A stretch of DNA of 64,000 nt from Halostella limicola (GCF_003675875.1 NZ_RCDI01000001.1:186001-250000); one strand, 5' to 3'; counted from the first letter of the stretch, positions 1 to 8,964 are shown. The notes: generated by a model not told the origin, from the letters alone. Program-made: numbers and translations.

Positions 1-71
1 CGCTCGTCAGCGGCGACGACCTCGCGGGCATCGTCCGCGACGTCGACCTCCTGGAGGCGCTCTATGACTGA
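1..71 (+). CDS. C-terminal end of an unidentified protein (5' truncated)
   Basis: An open frame enters from the left edge and ends with TGA at 69-71. The visible tail ends in LLEALYD. Its last codons overlap the ATG of glyS at 64, so the two genes are probably co-transcribed and translationally coupled. Too little is present to recognise a family. The frame is supported only by its haloarchaeal composition (GC-rich third positions, acidic residues) and by the tight overlap. Confidence 0.5.
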   Translation, partial: LVSGDDLAGIVRDVDLLEALYD

Positions 72-1827
72 GGACGTCTCGGAGCGCGTCGTTGAGCTCG
101 CCAAGCGGCGAGGCTTTTTCTTCCAGTCGAACGGCGCGTACGGCGGCGTCTCCGGCTTCTACACGTACGGCCCGCAGGGCGCGACGCTGAAGGACAACGT
201 CGAGGACGCCTGGCGCGACCGCTTCGCGGTCAAGGAGGGGCACATGGAGATCGACGCCCCGACCGTGATGCCCGAACCCGTCTTCGAGGCGTCGGGGCAC
301 CTCGACGGCTTCGACGACATGCTCGTCGAGTGCCCGGAGTGCGGCGAGAGCCACCGCGCGGACCACCTGATCGAGGACGGGACGGCCATCGAGGAGGCGG
401 AGAGCTACCCGCTCGACGAGGTCGAGGACCTGATCGCGGAACACGACCTGGTCTGTCCGAACTGCGGCACGGAACTCGCCGGCCAGCCGGTCGAGGACTT
501 CAACCTCATGTTCGAGACGAACATCGGTCCCGGTAGCTCGCAGCCGGGCTATCTCCGCCCCGAGACGGCGCAGGGCATCTTCGTGGAGTTCCCTCGCCTG
601 AAGGAGTACGCCCGCAACCAGCTCCCGTTCGGCGTCACCCAGATCGGCAAGGCGTACCGCAACGAGATCAGCCCGCGGAACTCGATCATCCGCGTGCGTG
701 AGTTCACGCAGGCCGAACTGGAGCACTTCATCGACCCCGAGGAGGACGAGCCGCCGCTGCACCGGGTCGAGGACGTCCAGGTGACGCTGTACCCCGCGAG
801 CGAGCAGGAGAGGGAGGACGGCGGCTACGTCGAGACGACGATCGGCGAGGCCGTCGACGAGGGCATTCTCACGAACGACTGGGTCGCCTACTACCTCGGC
901 GTCGCCAAGCCCTGGTACGACCGCGTCGGCGTCGACATGGACCGGTTCCGCTTCCGCCAGCACCTCTCGGGCGAGCGCGCCCACTACGCCGCGGACTGCT
1001 GGGACGCCGAGGCCGAGATCGACGGCGACTGGTTCGAGCTCGCCGGCTTCGCCTACCGCAGCGACTACGACCTCTCGAAGCACGGCGAGCACTCCGACGA
1101 GGAGTTCACGCTGTTCAAGCAGTACGACGAGCCGAAACGCGTCGAGCGCGCGACGGTCGACCCCGACATGAGCTACCTCGGCCCCGAGTTCGGCGGCGAT
1201 GCCGGTGACGTGGCCGACGCGCTGGAGCGGACGGCCGAGCGCGACCGCGCCGCCTTCGACGCCGACGAGGTGACCGTCGAGGTCGACGGCGAGGAGTACA
1301 CGGTGCCCGTCGAGAAGACCGGCTTCGCCGTCGAGGAGGTCACCGAGTCCGGCGAGCACATCACGCCCCACGTCGTCGAGCCGTCGTTCGGCGTCGGCCG
1401 CGTCGTCTACACGGTCGTGGCCCACGCCTACCGCGAGGACGAGGTCGACGGCGAGGAGCGCACCTACCTCGACCTCGACCCCGAGGTCGCGCCGACGGTC
1501 GTGGGCGTCTTCCCCCTGATGGACAAGGACGGCATGGCCGAGAAGGCCCGCGAGATCGCGGCCGAACTGCGCGAGGCCGGCCTGGAGGTGACCTACGACG
1601 ACTCCGGCGCCATCGGCCGGCGCTACCGCCGTCAGGACGAGGTCGGTACGCCGTTCTGCGTCACCGTCGACTACGAGACGCTGGAGGAGGGCACCGTGAC
1701 CGTCCGCGAGCGCGACACGACCGAGCAGAGCCGCCTTCCCGTCGAGGACCTCGCCGAGACGCTGACCGCACTGCGCGACGGCGAGCGGACCTTCGACGAG
1801 TTGCTCGCCGCGGCCGGCGCGGAATAA
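64..1827 (+). CDS. glyS: Glycyl-tRNA synthetase
   Basis: Class II aminoacyl-tRNA synthetase (587 aa) that charges tRNA-Gly in the cytoplasm. The N-terminus carries the eukaryotic/archaeal GlyRS motif FFFQSNGAYGGVSGFYTYGP. A zinc-binding insertion with CPECG and CPNCG lies near residues 95-140. The class II core follows (LRPETAQGIF, then RNEISPR), with the motif 3 region (SFGVGRV) near 440 and a C-terminal anticodon-binding domain from about 480. Length is normal for archaeal dimeric GlyRS. The ATG at 64 overlaps the end of the preceding gene, and the TAA overlaps the ATG of the next gene by one base, indicating an operon. Confidence 0.97.
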   Translation: MTEDVSERVVELAKRRGFFFQSNGAYGGVSGFYTYGPQGATLKDNVEDAWRDRFAVKEGHMEIDAPTVMPEPVFEASGHLDGFDDMLVECPECGESHRADHLIEDGTAIEEAESYPLDEVEDLIAEHDLVCPNCGTELAGQPVEDFNLMFETNIGPGSSQPGYLRPETAQGIFVEFPRLKEYARNQLPFGVTQIGKAYRNEISPRNSIIRVREFTQAELEHFIDPEEDEPPLHRVEDVQVTLYPASEQEREDGGYVETTIGEAVDEGILTNDWVAYYLGVAKPWYDRVGVDMDRFRFRQHLSGERAHYAADCWDAEAEIDGDWFELAGFAYRSDYDLSKHGEHSDEEFTLFKQYDEPKRVERATVDPDMSYLGPEFGGDAGDVADALERTAERDRAAFDADEVTVEVDGEEYTVPVEKTGFAVEEVTESGEHITPHVVEPSFGVGRVVYTVVAHAYREDEVDGEERTYLDLDPEVAPTVVGVFPLMDKDGMAEKAREIAAELREAGLEVTYDDSGAIGRRYRRQDEVGTPFCVTVDYETLEEGTVTVRERDTTEQSRLPVEDLAETLTALRDGERTFDELLAAAGAE

Positions 1828-2384
1828 TGGCGAACGAAGTCGCGCGCCGACTCGTCCACGCCAGCGGGGCGGTGATACCGCTCGCGTACATCTTCGTCGA
1901 CGCCGTCACGTGGACGGACGTCCGGTGGGTGCTCATCGGGGGCACCGTCGTGACGATACTGCTCGAAGCGATGCGGCTGTTCGCCGGCCTGGAGTGGGTC
2001 GTGTACGACAAGCTCACCCGGGAGTACGAACAGGACAACGTCGCTGGCTACGCGCTGTACGTCTTCGGCGGCACCCTCGTCGGACTGGTGTTCGAACCGC
2101 GGATCGCCGTGCCGGCGATCCTGATGCTGACGCTCGGCGACCCGGTCAGCGGCCTGCTCGGCTCCGGCGAGCTGCGGACGATCAAGCGGTGGCCGGTGCT
2201 GCTGGCGATGTTCGGCACCTGCTTCCTGCTCGCGTACCCGTTCCTACCGGTCCACGCCGCGGCGCTGGCCGCGCTCGCGGCGACGCTGGCAGACGGCGTC
2301 AAACCGGTCGTCGCGACGTACGTCATCGACGACAACATCACGATCCCCATCGCGGCGGCGGTGGCGGCGTTTCTCGTCCTCTGA
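1827..2384 (+). CDS. Dolichol kinase-like CTP-transferase-fold membrane protein
   Basis: A 185 aa polytopic membrane protein with about five or six hydrophobic segments. The motifs LGDPVSGLLGS and TLADGVKP resemble the conserved loops of the dolichol kinase / phosphatidate cytidylyltransferase superfamily, which phosphorylates polyprenols using CTP. In haloarchaea that activity would feed the dolichyl phosphate carrier used in N-glycosylation. The start codon overlaps the glyS stop (TAATG), so translation is coupled. The superfamily is clear; the exact lipid substrate is inferred. Confidence 0.75.
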   Translation: MANEVARRLVHASGAVIPLAYIFVDAVTWTDVRWVLIGGTVVTILLEAMRLFAGLEWVVYDKLTREYEQDNVAGYALYVFGGTLVGLVFEPRIAVPAILMLTLGDPVSGLLGSGELRTIKRWPVLLAMFGTCFLLAYPFLPVHAAALAALAATLADGVKPVVATYVIDDNITIPIAAAVAAFLVL

Positions 2385-2405
2385 GTGGGGAACGCTCCCG
2401 CCGGA

Positions 2406-3584
2406 CTACGGCGCGGGGAGGCGGTCCCACACCGCGTCCGAGTACTGCATCAGCGTCGTCCCGAGGACGCTCATCACCAGCACGTAGCCGACGGTGACCG
2501 ACGGGATCGTGTCGCGGAGCACCTCCGTCCCGCCCGCGGCGGCGAGCGTGGCGATGACCAGCGAGAACTCGCCGCGGGTGACCATGCCCGCGCCGACGCG
2601 GAACGACCGGCGGGCGTCCAGGTCGTACGACCGGCCGCCGAGGTAGCCGCTGACGAGTTTCGTCGGCGTCGTCAGGGCGACCAGGAGCGCGAGCAGGCCG
2701 GCGGTGGCGACGAGCGCGGCGGGGTCCGTCTCCAGACCGATCCAGAAGAAGAAGACGGCCGCGAACAGGTCCCGGATCGGCATCAGCAGGTGCTCGACCG
2801 CGTCGCTGTCCGACGTGCTCCCGACGGCCATGCCGACGAAGAAGGCGGCGACGGCCTCGCTGACGCCGAGTTCGAGCGCGATACCGCCCGCGAGGACCGT
2901 GACGGCCGCCGAGCGCAGGAGTCTGAGCTCCTGGGTCTCGGCGGCGACGAGGCGCTCGACGAGCGACGTTCCGTAGTGGGCGACGGCGAGGAGGGCGAGC
3001 AGGAAGCCCATCGCCACGACGAGGTCGGTGAGGACGTCAGCCAGGTCGCCGCTGTCGAGGACGACGGCGGACATCAGCGTGAGGTAGACGGCGATGGCGA
3101 GGTCCTCGAAGACGAGGGTGCCGAGCATCGGGTCGCTCTCGTCGTTGGCGATCCACCCCAGGTCGATGAGCGACTTCGTGATGACCGCCGAGGAGGAGAT
3201 GTAGACGATGCCGCCGAGGAACATCGCCTCGGTGAGCGACCACCCCAGCGCGAGGCCGATCAGGACGCCGACGGGGAAGTTGATCAGGAGGTCGACCGTC
3301 CCGGCGGCGGTGATCCGCTGGCGGTTCGCGAGCAGGCGGTCCAGGCTGAACTCCAGACCGAGGAAAAAGAGGAGGAAGACGATGCCGAGTTCGGCCAGCA
3401 CCTCGACGAACTCGCCGCTGCTGACGTGCAAGGCGGTGAGCCGACCCAGCGCCTCGGGGCCGACGAGGATGCCCGTGACGACGTAGAAGGGGATCACCGA
3501 CTGGCCCAGCCGCGAAGCGACGGAGCCGCCGATGGCGATGGCCGCCAGCATGATCCCCACTTCCAGCAGTGACGTGGCGGCCAT
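2406..3584 (-). CDS. Kef-type (CPA2) cation:proton antiporter, KhtU-like
   Basis: A 392 aa integral membrane protein with about eleven or twelve transmembrane helices and the CPA2 sodium/hydrogen exchanger fold (for example FFLGLEFSLDRLL and LVFEDLAIAVYL). It has no C-terminal RCK domain of its own. Instead a separate RCK_C protein is encoded directly upstream with no gap (that gene's stop codon abuts this ATG). This matches the KhtT/KhtU arrangement, in which a soluble regulator gates a K+/H+ antiporter. A role in potassium or pH homeostasis is likely and suits a salt-in halophile. Transport direction and ion are not provable here. Confidence 0.9.
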   Translation of the reverse strand: MAATSLLEVGIMLAAIAIGGSVASRLGQSVIPFYVVTGILVGPEALGRLTALHVSSGEFVEVLAELGIVFLLFFLGLEFSLDRLLANRQRITAAGTVDLLINFPVGVLIGLALGWSLTEAMFLGGIVYISSSAVITKSLIDLGWIANDESDPMLGTLVFEDLAIAVYLTLMSAVVLDSGDLADVLTDLVVAMGFLLALLAVAHYGTSLVERLVAAETQELRLLRSAAVTVLAGGIALELGVSEAVAAFFVGMAVGSTSDSDAVEHLLMPIRDLFAAVFFFWIGLETDPAALVATAGLLALLVALTTPTKLVSGYLGGRSYDLDARRSFRVGAGMVTRGEFSLVIATLAAAGGTEVLRDTIPSVTVGYVLVMSVLGTTLMQYSDAVWDRLPAP

Positions 3585-4067
3585 CTACCCGGTGACGTAC
3601 GCCTGCAGTTCGTCGTGTTCTTCTCGGGAGCCGACCGCGACGAGGGTGTCGTCGGGCCGGAGCTCCGTGTCGGGCGCGGGGTTAGTGATCGTCTCGTCGC
3701 CGCGCTGGACGGCGATGATCGACGCACCGGTCTCCTGTCGGATCCGCGCGTCGCGGAGCGTCCGGCCGGCGACGGGGGAGTCGTCGGTCAGTTTCACCCA
3801 CTCTATCAGCGAGTCCTCGGAGATGACCGTCTCGATGGTGTCGGTCTGGATGGGCTGAAAGTACGCGCCCTCCATGATCGTGCCGACCTGCCGGGCGAGC
3901 TTGTCCGACAGCTCGAACAGTTTCTCCGAGTCCGCGTTCGGCTCCGGCCGGAGAAACAGCTCCCGCTTCCCGGTGTTGTGGATGACGACGACGAGTTGCG
4001 ACTCGTCGTTCAGGTCTATCTCGAACTTCTTCCCGACGCCCGGTAGGTCGGACTCGTAGACCGCCAT
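3585..4067 (-). CDS. Antiporter regulatory subunit with TrkA-C (RCK_C) domain, KhtT-like
   Basis: A soluble 160 aa protein. The N-terminal half is a small beta-rich domain starting MAVYESDLPGVGKKFEI. The C-terminal half is an RCK_C/TrkA-C ligand-binding domain (EWVKLTDDSPVAGRTLRDAR, then LRPDDTLVAVGSREEHDEL). This is the architecture and length of KhtT, which controls the adjacent KhtU antiporter. It is first in a two-gene minus-strand operon, and the stop codon touches the antiporter start. The bound ligand (nucleotide or c-di-AMP in other family members) cannot be read from the sequence. Confidence 0.9.
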   Translation of the reverse strand: MAVYESDLPGVGKKFEIDLNDESQLVVVIHNTGKRELFLRPEPNADSEKLFELSDKLARQVGTIMEGAYFQPIQTDTIETVISEDSLIEWVKLTDDSPVAGRTLRDARIRQETGASIIAVQRGDETITNPAPDTELRPDDTLVAVGSREEHDELQAYVTG

Positions 4068-4164
4068 ACCTGAGGATCGGCGGACGACAGCAAAAAGACC
4101 GGTCCCGGATCACTTTCACCGCGCTTTACGAACCCTTAACGCCGGCGGGGTGTAATGGCCGCCA

Positions 4165-6627
4165 ATGGCCGCCACGGACGAGGAACCGGGGTACGTCGAT
4201 CACCCGATGCTGACGCCGAACTTCATCGAGCGCCGCCTCTACCAGATCCGCCTCGCCGGCACCGCCGCGGAGGACCACACGCTCGTCTGCCTGCCGACGG
4301 GGCTGGGCAAGACGACGGTGAGCCTGCTCGTGACCGCGCGGCGGCTCGACGAGGTCGGGGGGAAGGCGCTGTTTCTCGCGCCGACGAAGCCGCTCGTCCA
4401 GCAGCACGCCGACTTCTACCGCGACGCCCTCGACATGCCGAACGACGACATCGTCGTGTTCACGGGCGAGGTCCGCCCGGACGACCGCGCCGAGCTGTGG
4501 GAGGACGCCCGGATCGTCATCGCGACCCCGCAGGTCGTCGAGAACGACCTCGTCGGCAACCGCGTCTCGCTCGCGGACGTGACCCACTGCACGTTCGACG
4601 AGTGCCACCGCGCGACCGGCGACTACGCGTACAACTACATCGCCGAGCGCTACCACCAGGACGCGGAGAACCCGCTCGTGACGGGGATGAGCGCCTCGCC
4701 GGGCGGCGACGAGGAGGAGATCCTCGCGGTCTGTGAGAACCTCGGTATCCGCGAGGTGGAGGTGATGACCGAGGACGACGCCGACGTCGACGAGTACACC
4801 CACGAGACCGACGTCGACTGGAAGACGATCGAGCTCCCCGACACGATCACGGAGATACGGGACGCCCTGAACGAGGTCATCGAGGACCGTCTGGAGAAGC
4901 TGAAGGAACTCGGCGTCACCCGCAAGTCGAGCGCCGACCTCTCGGAGACGGACCTGAAGAAGATGCGGGCGGAGCTCCAGCAGCTGATCGACAACGACCA
5001 GTCCGAGGGGTATCAGGGGATGTCCGCCCACGCCGAGATCCGGAAGCTCCGGACTGCGGTGACGTACGTCGAGACCCAGAGCGTCGAGGCGCTCCGGCGC
5101 TACTTCGAGCGCCAGCGCCAGGCCGCCCGGTCGTCGGGCGCGTCGAAGGCCAGCCAGCGCCTCGTCTCCGAGCCGAAGGTGCGCGAGGCGATGCGGAAGG
5201 CGGAGGAGTACGACGACCTCCACCCGAAGTTCTCGGAGGCCCGGATGCTCATCGCGGAGACGCTGGGCATCGACGACGGCGAGCGCGTCATCGTGTTCAC
5301 CGAGTCCCGCGATACCGCGGAGGTGCTGACGGAGTTCCTGAGTGACCACTTCGACGTCCGGCGCTTCGTCGGGCAGGGCGACAAGGACGGAAGCGACGGG
5401 ATGACTCAGAAGGAACAGCAGAAGACCCTCGACGACTTCCGGGCGGGCCAGTTCGAGGTACTCGTCTCTACCTCCGTCGCGGAGGAGGGGCTGGACGTGC
5501 CGGAGGTCGACCTGGTCATGTTCTACGAGCCCGTCCCGACGGCCATCCGCTCCATCCAGCGCAAGGGCCGGACTGGCCGGCAGACGGAGGGGAAAGTCGT
5601 CGTGCTGATGGCCGAGGACACCCGCGACGAGGCGTACTTCTGGATCGCCCGCCGGAAGGAGTCGGAGATGGAGGACGAGCTCCGGAAGCTGAAAGGCGTC
5701 GCCGACGACTTGGAGGAGGAGCTAGACGACAGCCAGCAGCAGCTGGCGGACTTCGCGGACCCGGCCGGCGGGGCGAACGCGGCCAGCGACGGCGGAGCGG
5801 CCGCCGGCGGGTCGGACGGCGGCGACAGCGGGAACGCTGGAGGCGGCGGGTCGAGCGGCCCGCAACCCGGTCTGCGGGATTTCGCGGGCGAGAGTGACGA
5901 CGGCTCCGCGGACGAAGCCGCAGCCGACGACGACCCGGAGGCCACCGTCGCGACCGCGAAGGGCGACGAGGAGACGCTGGAGGTCGTCGTCGACCAGCGC
6001 GAGCTCGACTCGAACATCGCGCGGAACCTCTCGAAGCGCGACGGCGTCGAGACGCGACTGGAGACGCTGGCGGTCGGCGACTACGTCCTCTCGGACCGGG
6101 TCGCCGTCGAGCGCAAGACGGTGAGCGACCTGCTCGACACGCTCACCGGCGGCGACGAGCGCTCCGTCTTCGAGCAGGTGGGCGACCTGACCCGCCACTA
6201 CTCGCGGGGCGTCCTCGTGCTGGAGGGCGACGACCTCTACGGCGAGCGCAACGTCCACCCGAACGCCATCCGCGGCGCGCTGTCGTCGCTCGCGGTCGAC
6301 TTCGGGGTGAGCGTCCTCCGCACCGAGGACGAGGGCGACACCGCGGACCTGCTCGAAGTGATCGCCGGTCGGGAGCAGCAGGCCGACGACCGCGAGGTGA
6401 GCGTCCACGGCGAGAAGCAGTCGAAGACGCTCGCGGAGCAACAGGAGTACGTCGTCAGCTCCATCGCCGACGTGGGGCCGGTCACGGCGCGGTCGCTGCT
6501 GGAGGAGTTCTCCACTGTCGAGGCGGTGATGACCGCCCGGGAGGAGGACCTCACGGAAGCCGACGGCGTCGGCGAGGTGACCGCAGAGCGGATCCGCGAG
6601 GTCGTGGGGAGCGAGTACGAGGGGTAG
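4165..6627 (+). CDS. hef: Hef: fused SF2 helicase and XPF-like (ERCC4) nuclease
   Basis: An 820 aa fork-processing enzyme that acts on stalled replication forks and branched DNA. The N-terminal helicase has Walker A (PTGLGKTT, K about 49), a DECH box (about 145-148) and the conserved SF2 C-terminal motif GRTGRQTEG. A low-complexity Gly/Asp-rich linker (about 530-600) contains QPGLRDF (567-573), which fits a PCNA-interacting PIP box. The ERCC4 nuclease follows from about 605 with its GD...ERKTVSD catalytic motif, then a tandem helix-hairpin-helix domain (about 760-815). TTTAC/CTTAA promoter-like sequence lies about 30 bases upstream of this ATG. The ATG at 4155 is out of frame. Confidence 0.97.
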   Translation: MAATDEEPGYVDHPMLTPNFIERRLYQIRLAGTAAEDHTLVCLPTGLGKTTVSLLVTARRLDEVGGKALFLAPTKPLVQQHADFYRDALDMPNDDIVVFTGEVRPDDRAELWEDARIVIATPQVVENDLVGNRVSLADVTHCTFDECHRATGDYAYNYIAERYHQDAENPLVTGMSASPGGDEEEILAVCENLGIREVEVMTEDDADVDEYTHETDVDWKTIELPDTITEIRDALNEVIEDRLEKLKELGVTRKSSADLSETDLKKMRAELQQLIDNDQSEGYQGMSAHAEIRKLRTAVTYVETQSVEALRRYFERQRQAARSSGASKASQRLVSEPKVREAMRKAEEYDDLHPKFSEARMLIAETLGIDDGERVIVFTESRDTAEVLTEFLSDHFDVRRFVGQGDKDGSDGMTQKEQQKTLDDFRAGQFEVLVSTSVAEEGLDVPEVDLVMFYEPVPTAIRSIQRKGRTGRQTEGKVVVLMAEDTRDEAYFWIARRKESEMEDELRKLKGVADDLEEELDDSQQQLADFADPAGGANAASDGGAAAGGSDGGDSGNAGGGGSSGPQPGLRDFAGESDDGSADEAAADDDPEATVATAKGDEETLEVVVDQRELDSNIARNLSKRDGVETRLETLAVGDYVLSDRVAVERKTVSDLLDTLTGGDERSVFEQVGDLTRHYSRGVLVLEGDDLYGERNVHPNAIRGALSSLAVDFGVSVLRTEDEGDTADLLEVIAGREQQADDREVSVHGEKQSKTLAEQQEYVVSSIADVGPVTARSLLEEFSTVEAVMTAREEDLTEADGVGEVTAERIREVVGSEYEG

Positions 6628-6691
6628 GATCCGTTTACCGTTCGTTCACGGCCGTACTACTAAGTCGTGAGAATCCCAGGAGTGTCAACAC

Positions 6692-6871
6692 ATGGCGAAC
6701 CCCCGGGCTGAGTTCGACGAGGGCCCCCGGTACGGCCGCCCGCAACACGATAGTCCCGACGAGACGCGAGACGCGGAGCTGTACGGGCGGCCGCAACACC
6801 GCGAGACGGACGGCAGGGGATTCGATCCGTCGGAGTCACCGGTCGGGCGGCGGTGGGCGGGCACCGAGTAA
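6692..6871 (+). CDS. Small repeat-containing hypothetical protein (59 aa)
   Basis: A 59-codon frame starting MANPRAEFDEGPRYGRPQH and ending in WAGTE with TAA. It contains two copies of a short motif (RYGRPQH and LYGRPQH) about 20 residues apart. Composition is charged and hydrophilic, without membrane segments or cysteines. The internal repeat and the haloarchaeal codon pattern argue that it is translated. No family recognised. It sits between hef and a convergent gene whose stop begins at 6877. Confidence 0.5.
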   Translation: MANPRAEFDEGPRYGRPQHDSPDETRDAELYGRPQHRETDGRGFDPSESPVGRRWAGTE

Positions 6872-6876
6872 TCCGG

Positions 6877-7557
6877 TCAGTACGGGAGCGCGTCGAGCGC
6901 TTCCGCGGCTTCACGAGCGGCCGCGAGGTACTCGCGGGCGCGGCGCGGGTCGTCCGCCTCCGCCGCCTTCCGCGAGAACTTCGTCAGCGTGGACCGGAGC
7001 GCCGCCGCGGCCTCGCCCACGTCGCCGTCCCCGGCTGCCGGTCCGCCGACCGCCCCGGAACCACCTCGGTCGTCGGAGGGGGCGCGGTCCGGGTCGGTGC
7101 GGTCGGGCGTCGCCCGCGGTTCGCTACCGGCCGCCCGGGGAGCGCCGGGCTGGGCGACGCCGTCTCCCTGAGAGAGCGGTTCCGACGAACCGGCGGCGTC
7201 CGCGCGCGCGTCTCCCCGCTCGGGGGTGGGCTCGCTCTCCGGTTCCCGGGCGGGCTCCGCCGCTTCCTCCGTCGCGTCTGCTTGCTCCTGATTCCCTGGC
7301 TGCTGGCCGCCTTGGGGCGCACTCTGACCGCCCGCTTGCTGGCCCTGCCCCTCCGCGGGCGCCTGACAGGTGGGGCAGAACGTCTGCCCGTCGTACCGGA
7401 AGATCGGATCGCCGCACTCCTCGCAGTGGGCGTTCGTCATCGTCGCGCCCTTCAGGAGGAGTTCACTCATCTGTTGGGTATGCTTCCGGTCCGCTTCCTC
7501 CGCCTCGAACTGCTCGCGGAGCTTCTCTCGCTCCGCTTCCTTGTCGAAGTCGCTCAT
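6877..7557 (-). CDS. Sjogren's syndrome/scleroderma autoantigen 1 family zinc-ribbon protein
   Basis: A 226 aa protein beginning MSDFDKEAEREKLREQFEAE. A charged N-terminal helix is followed by LLLKGATMTNAHCEECGDP and FCPTCQ near residues 40-70. That four-cysteine zinc ribbon defines the Sjogrens_Auto family. The middle (about 75-170) is a low-complexity acidic, Gly/Gln/Pro-rich linker. A short predicted helical domain (FSRKAAEADDPRRAREYLAA) closes the protein. Function is unknown in archaea. An ATG four codons upstream (7569) is possible, but MSDFDKEAE is the more usual start for the family. Confidence 0.85.
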   Translation of the reverse strand: MSDFDKEAEREKLREQFEAEEADRKHTQQMSELLLKGATMTNAHCEECGDPIFRYDGQTFCPTCQAPAEGQGQQAGGQSAPQGGQQPGNQEQADATEEAAEPAREPESEPTPERGDARADAAGSSEPLSQGDGVAQPGAPRAAGSEPRATPDRTDPDRAPSDDRGGSGAVGGPAAGDGDVGEAAAALRSTLTKFSRKAAEADDPRRAREYLAAAREAAEALDALPY

Positions 7558-7657
7558 ACCCGATAGCACGGCGCCGGGGTCGAAAAGGACTGCGAACCCA
7601 CACGGTTCGACAGGTGACGTACCGCGGAGCGACGAACATCGCTGTAGTCCGGCGTTT

Positions 7658-7670
7658 CGAAGTATTTAAC
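7658..7670 (+). promoter_or_regulatory. BRE/TATA box of mdh
   Basis: CGAAGTATTTAAC fits the archaeal BRE plus TATA pattern and lies 29-41 bases before the mdh ATG. The transcript would therefore have no leader or a leader of only a few bases. Confidence 0.7.
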
Positions 7671-7698
7671 GGGTATCGACGGCCTCTTTTTACGTGGT

Positions 7699-8613
7699 AT
7701 GACGAAAGTTAGCGTGGTCGGCGCGGCCGGAACGGTCGGCGCCGCCGCAGGGTACAACATCGCGCTCCGCGACGTGGCCGACGAGGTCGTCTTCGTGGAC
7801 ATCCCGGACAAGGAGGACGACACCGTGGGGCAGGCCGCCGACGCGAACCACGGCGTCGCGTACGACTCGAACACGACCATCCGTCAGGGCGGCTACGAGG
7901 ACACCGCGGGCTCCGACGTGGTCGTCATCACCGCCGGCATCCCGCGCCAGCCCGGCCAGACGCGCATCGACCTCGCGGGCGACAACGCGCCGATCATGGA
8001 GGACATCGGCTCCTCGCTCGCCGAGCACAACGACGACTTCGTGACGATCACGACGTCGAACCCCGTCGACCTGCTCAACCGCCACCTGTACGAGACGAGC
8101 GAGCGCGCCCGGGAGAAGGTGATCGGCTTCGGCGGCCGCCTCGACTCCGCGCGCTTCCGCTACGTCCTCGCGGAGCGCTTCGACGCGCCCGTGCAGAACG
8201 TCGAGGCGACGATCCTCGGCGAGCACGGCGACGCCCAGGTCCCCGTCTTCTCGAAGGTCCGCGTCAACGGACGCGACCCCGAGTTCAGCGACGACGAGAA
8301 GGAGGAGATCCTCGAGGAGCTCAAGACGAGCGCGATGAACGTCATCGAGAAGAAGGGCGCGACGGAGTGGGGCCCCGCGACCGGCGTCGGCCACATGGTC
8401 GAGGCCGTCCTCCGGGACACCGGCGAGGTGCTCCCCGCCTCCGTCAAGCTGGACGGCGAGTACGGCCACGACGACGTCGCCTTCGGCGTCCCCGTCAAGC
8501 TCGGCGCCGACGGCGTCGAGGAGGTCGTCGACTGGGACCTGACCGCTTACGAGCGCGAGCAGCTCGGCGAGGCCGCGGACAAGCTCTCCGAACAGTACGA
8601 CGAGATCGCGTAA
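7699..8613 (+). CDS. mdh: Malate dehydrogenase
   Basis: A 304 aa NAD-dependent malate dehydrogenase of the LDH-like MalDH group, which interconverts malate and oxaloacetate in the citric acid cycle. Visible features are the Rossmann motif [11 protein letters not shown], substrate residues in [13 protein letters not shown], the TTSNPVDL segment, and the catalytic histidine in [11 protein letters not shown]. Length and sequence closely resemble the well-studied haloarchaeal enzyme. It is monocistronic, with a strong promoter upstream and a hairpin/T-run downstream. Confidence 0.97.
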   Translation: MTKVSVVGAAGTVGAAAGYNIALRDVADEVVFVDIPDKEDDTVGQAADANHGVAYDSNTTIRQGGYEDTAGSDVVVITAGIPRQPGQTRIDLAGDNAPIMEDIGSSLAEHNDDFVTITTSNPVDLLNRHLYETSERAREKVIGFGGRLDSARFRYVLAERFDAPVQNVEATILGEHGDAQVPVFSKVRVNGRDPEFSDDEKEEILEELKTSAMNVIEKKGATEWGPATGVGHMVEAVLRDTGEVLPASVKLDGEYGHDDVAFGVPVKLGADGVEEVVDWDLTAYEREQLGEAADKLSEQYDEIA

Positions 8614-8631
8614 CCCGGCGACGCGGATCCC

Positions 8632-8652
8632 GCGAACCGGTTCGCCATTTTT
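8632..8652 (+). terminator. Hairpin plus T-run after mdh
   Basis: The perfect palindrome GCGAACCGGTTCGC (8632-8645) is followed by CATTTTT. A T-run is the main archaeal termination signal, and the palindrome strengthens the case for the mdh transcript end. Confidence 0.6.
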
Positions 8653-8752
8653 CGGCGGAAACCGGCGGCCAGCGGCCGGTTCGCTGACACCTTCTCGGGG
8701 TGACAAAAGAATTATGCGAAGGCGTGTCGATCCCACTCGTAGGTGACCGACC

Positions 8753-8887
8753 ATGGGTGAGGACGCGAACACGCACGTCACGGAGTGGGCCGAACTGATC
8801 GGCGACTCCGTCCCGGACGCGGACCAGTCGCCCGAGGACGGCGACGACCCACAGGACGCGGAGGACCCCTGGAACGTCGCGCGGTGA
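8753..8887 (+). CDS. Small acidic hypothetical protein (44 aa)
   Basis: A 44-residue acidic frame, MGEDANTHVTEWAELIGDSV followed by a run of Asp/Glu/Pro and ending PWNVAR. It has no cysteines or membrane segment. An AT-rich stretch (ACAAAAGAATTATG, 8702-8715) upstream could be its promoter, and a T-run (GTTTTTC) directly after the stop could end the transcript. No family recognised. The flanking signals support a separate short gene, but comparative data would be needed. Confidence 0.5.
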   Translation: MGEDANTHVTEWAELIGDSVPDADQSPEDGDDPQDAEDPWNVAR

Positions 8888-8908
8888 TCCGGCGTTTTTC
8901 TCCGGTTA

Positions 8909-8928
8909 AGCGGCCGCTAGCGGCCGCT
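8909..8928. terminator. Perfect 20-base palindrome between convergent genes
   Basis: AGCGGCCGCTAGCGGCCGCT is both a tandem repeat and a perfect inverted repeat of one 10-base unit. It lies between the 44-aa gene (+) and the ferredoxin gene (-), so a bidirectional termination or transcript-end role is plausible. Confidence 0.4.
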
Positions 8929-8964
8929 ATCTGGGGACGTCGATAGCCCCACCGAGAACGGGCT

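Noticed and set aside
7-1425. Long minus-strand open frame opposite glyS (472 codons)
   Set aside because: Arg/Val/Leu/Asp-rich product with no motif: antisense shadow of a GC-rich gene. The same applies to long antisense frames opposite hef (4126-5349), hel308 (9824-11986) and the XPD-like helicase (47399-49069).
2385-3572. 395-codon plus-strand frame opposite the KhtU-like antiporter
   Set aside because: Its product is a low-complexity Glu/Asp/Arg/Gly string; the antiporter on the other strand has full family motifs and coupled start and stop.
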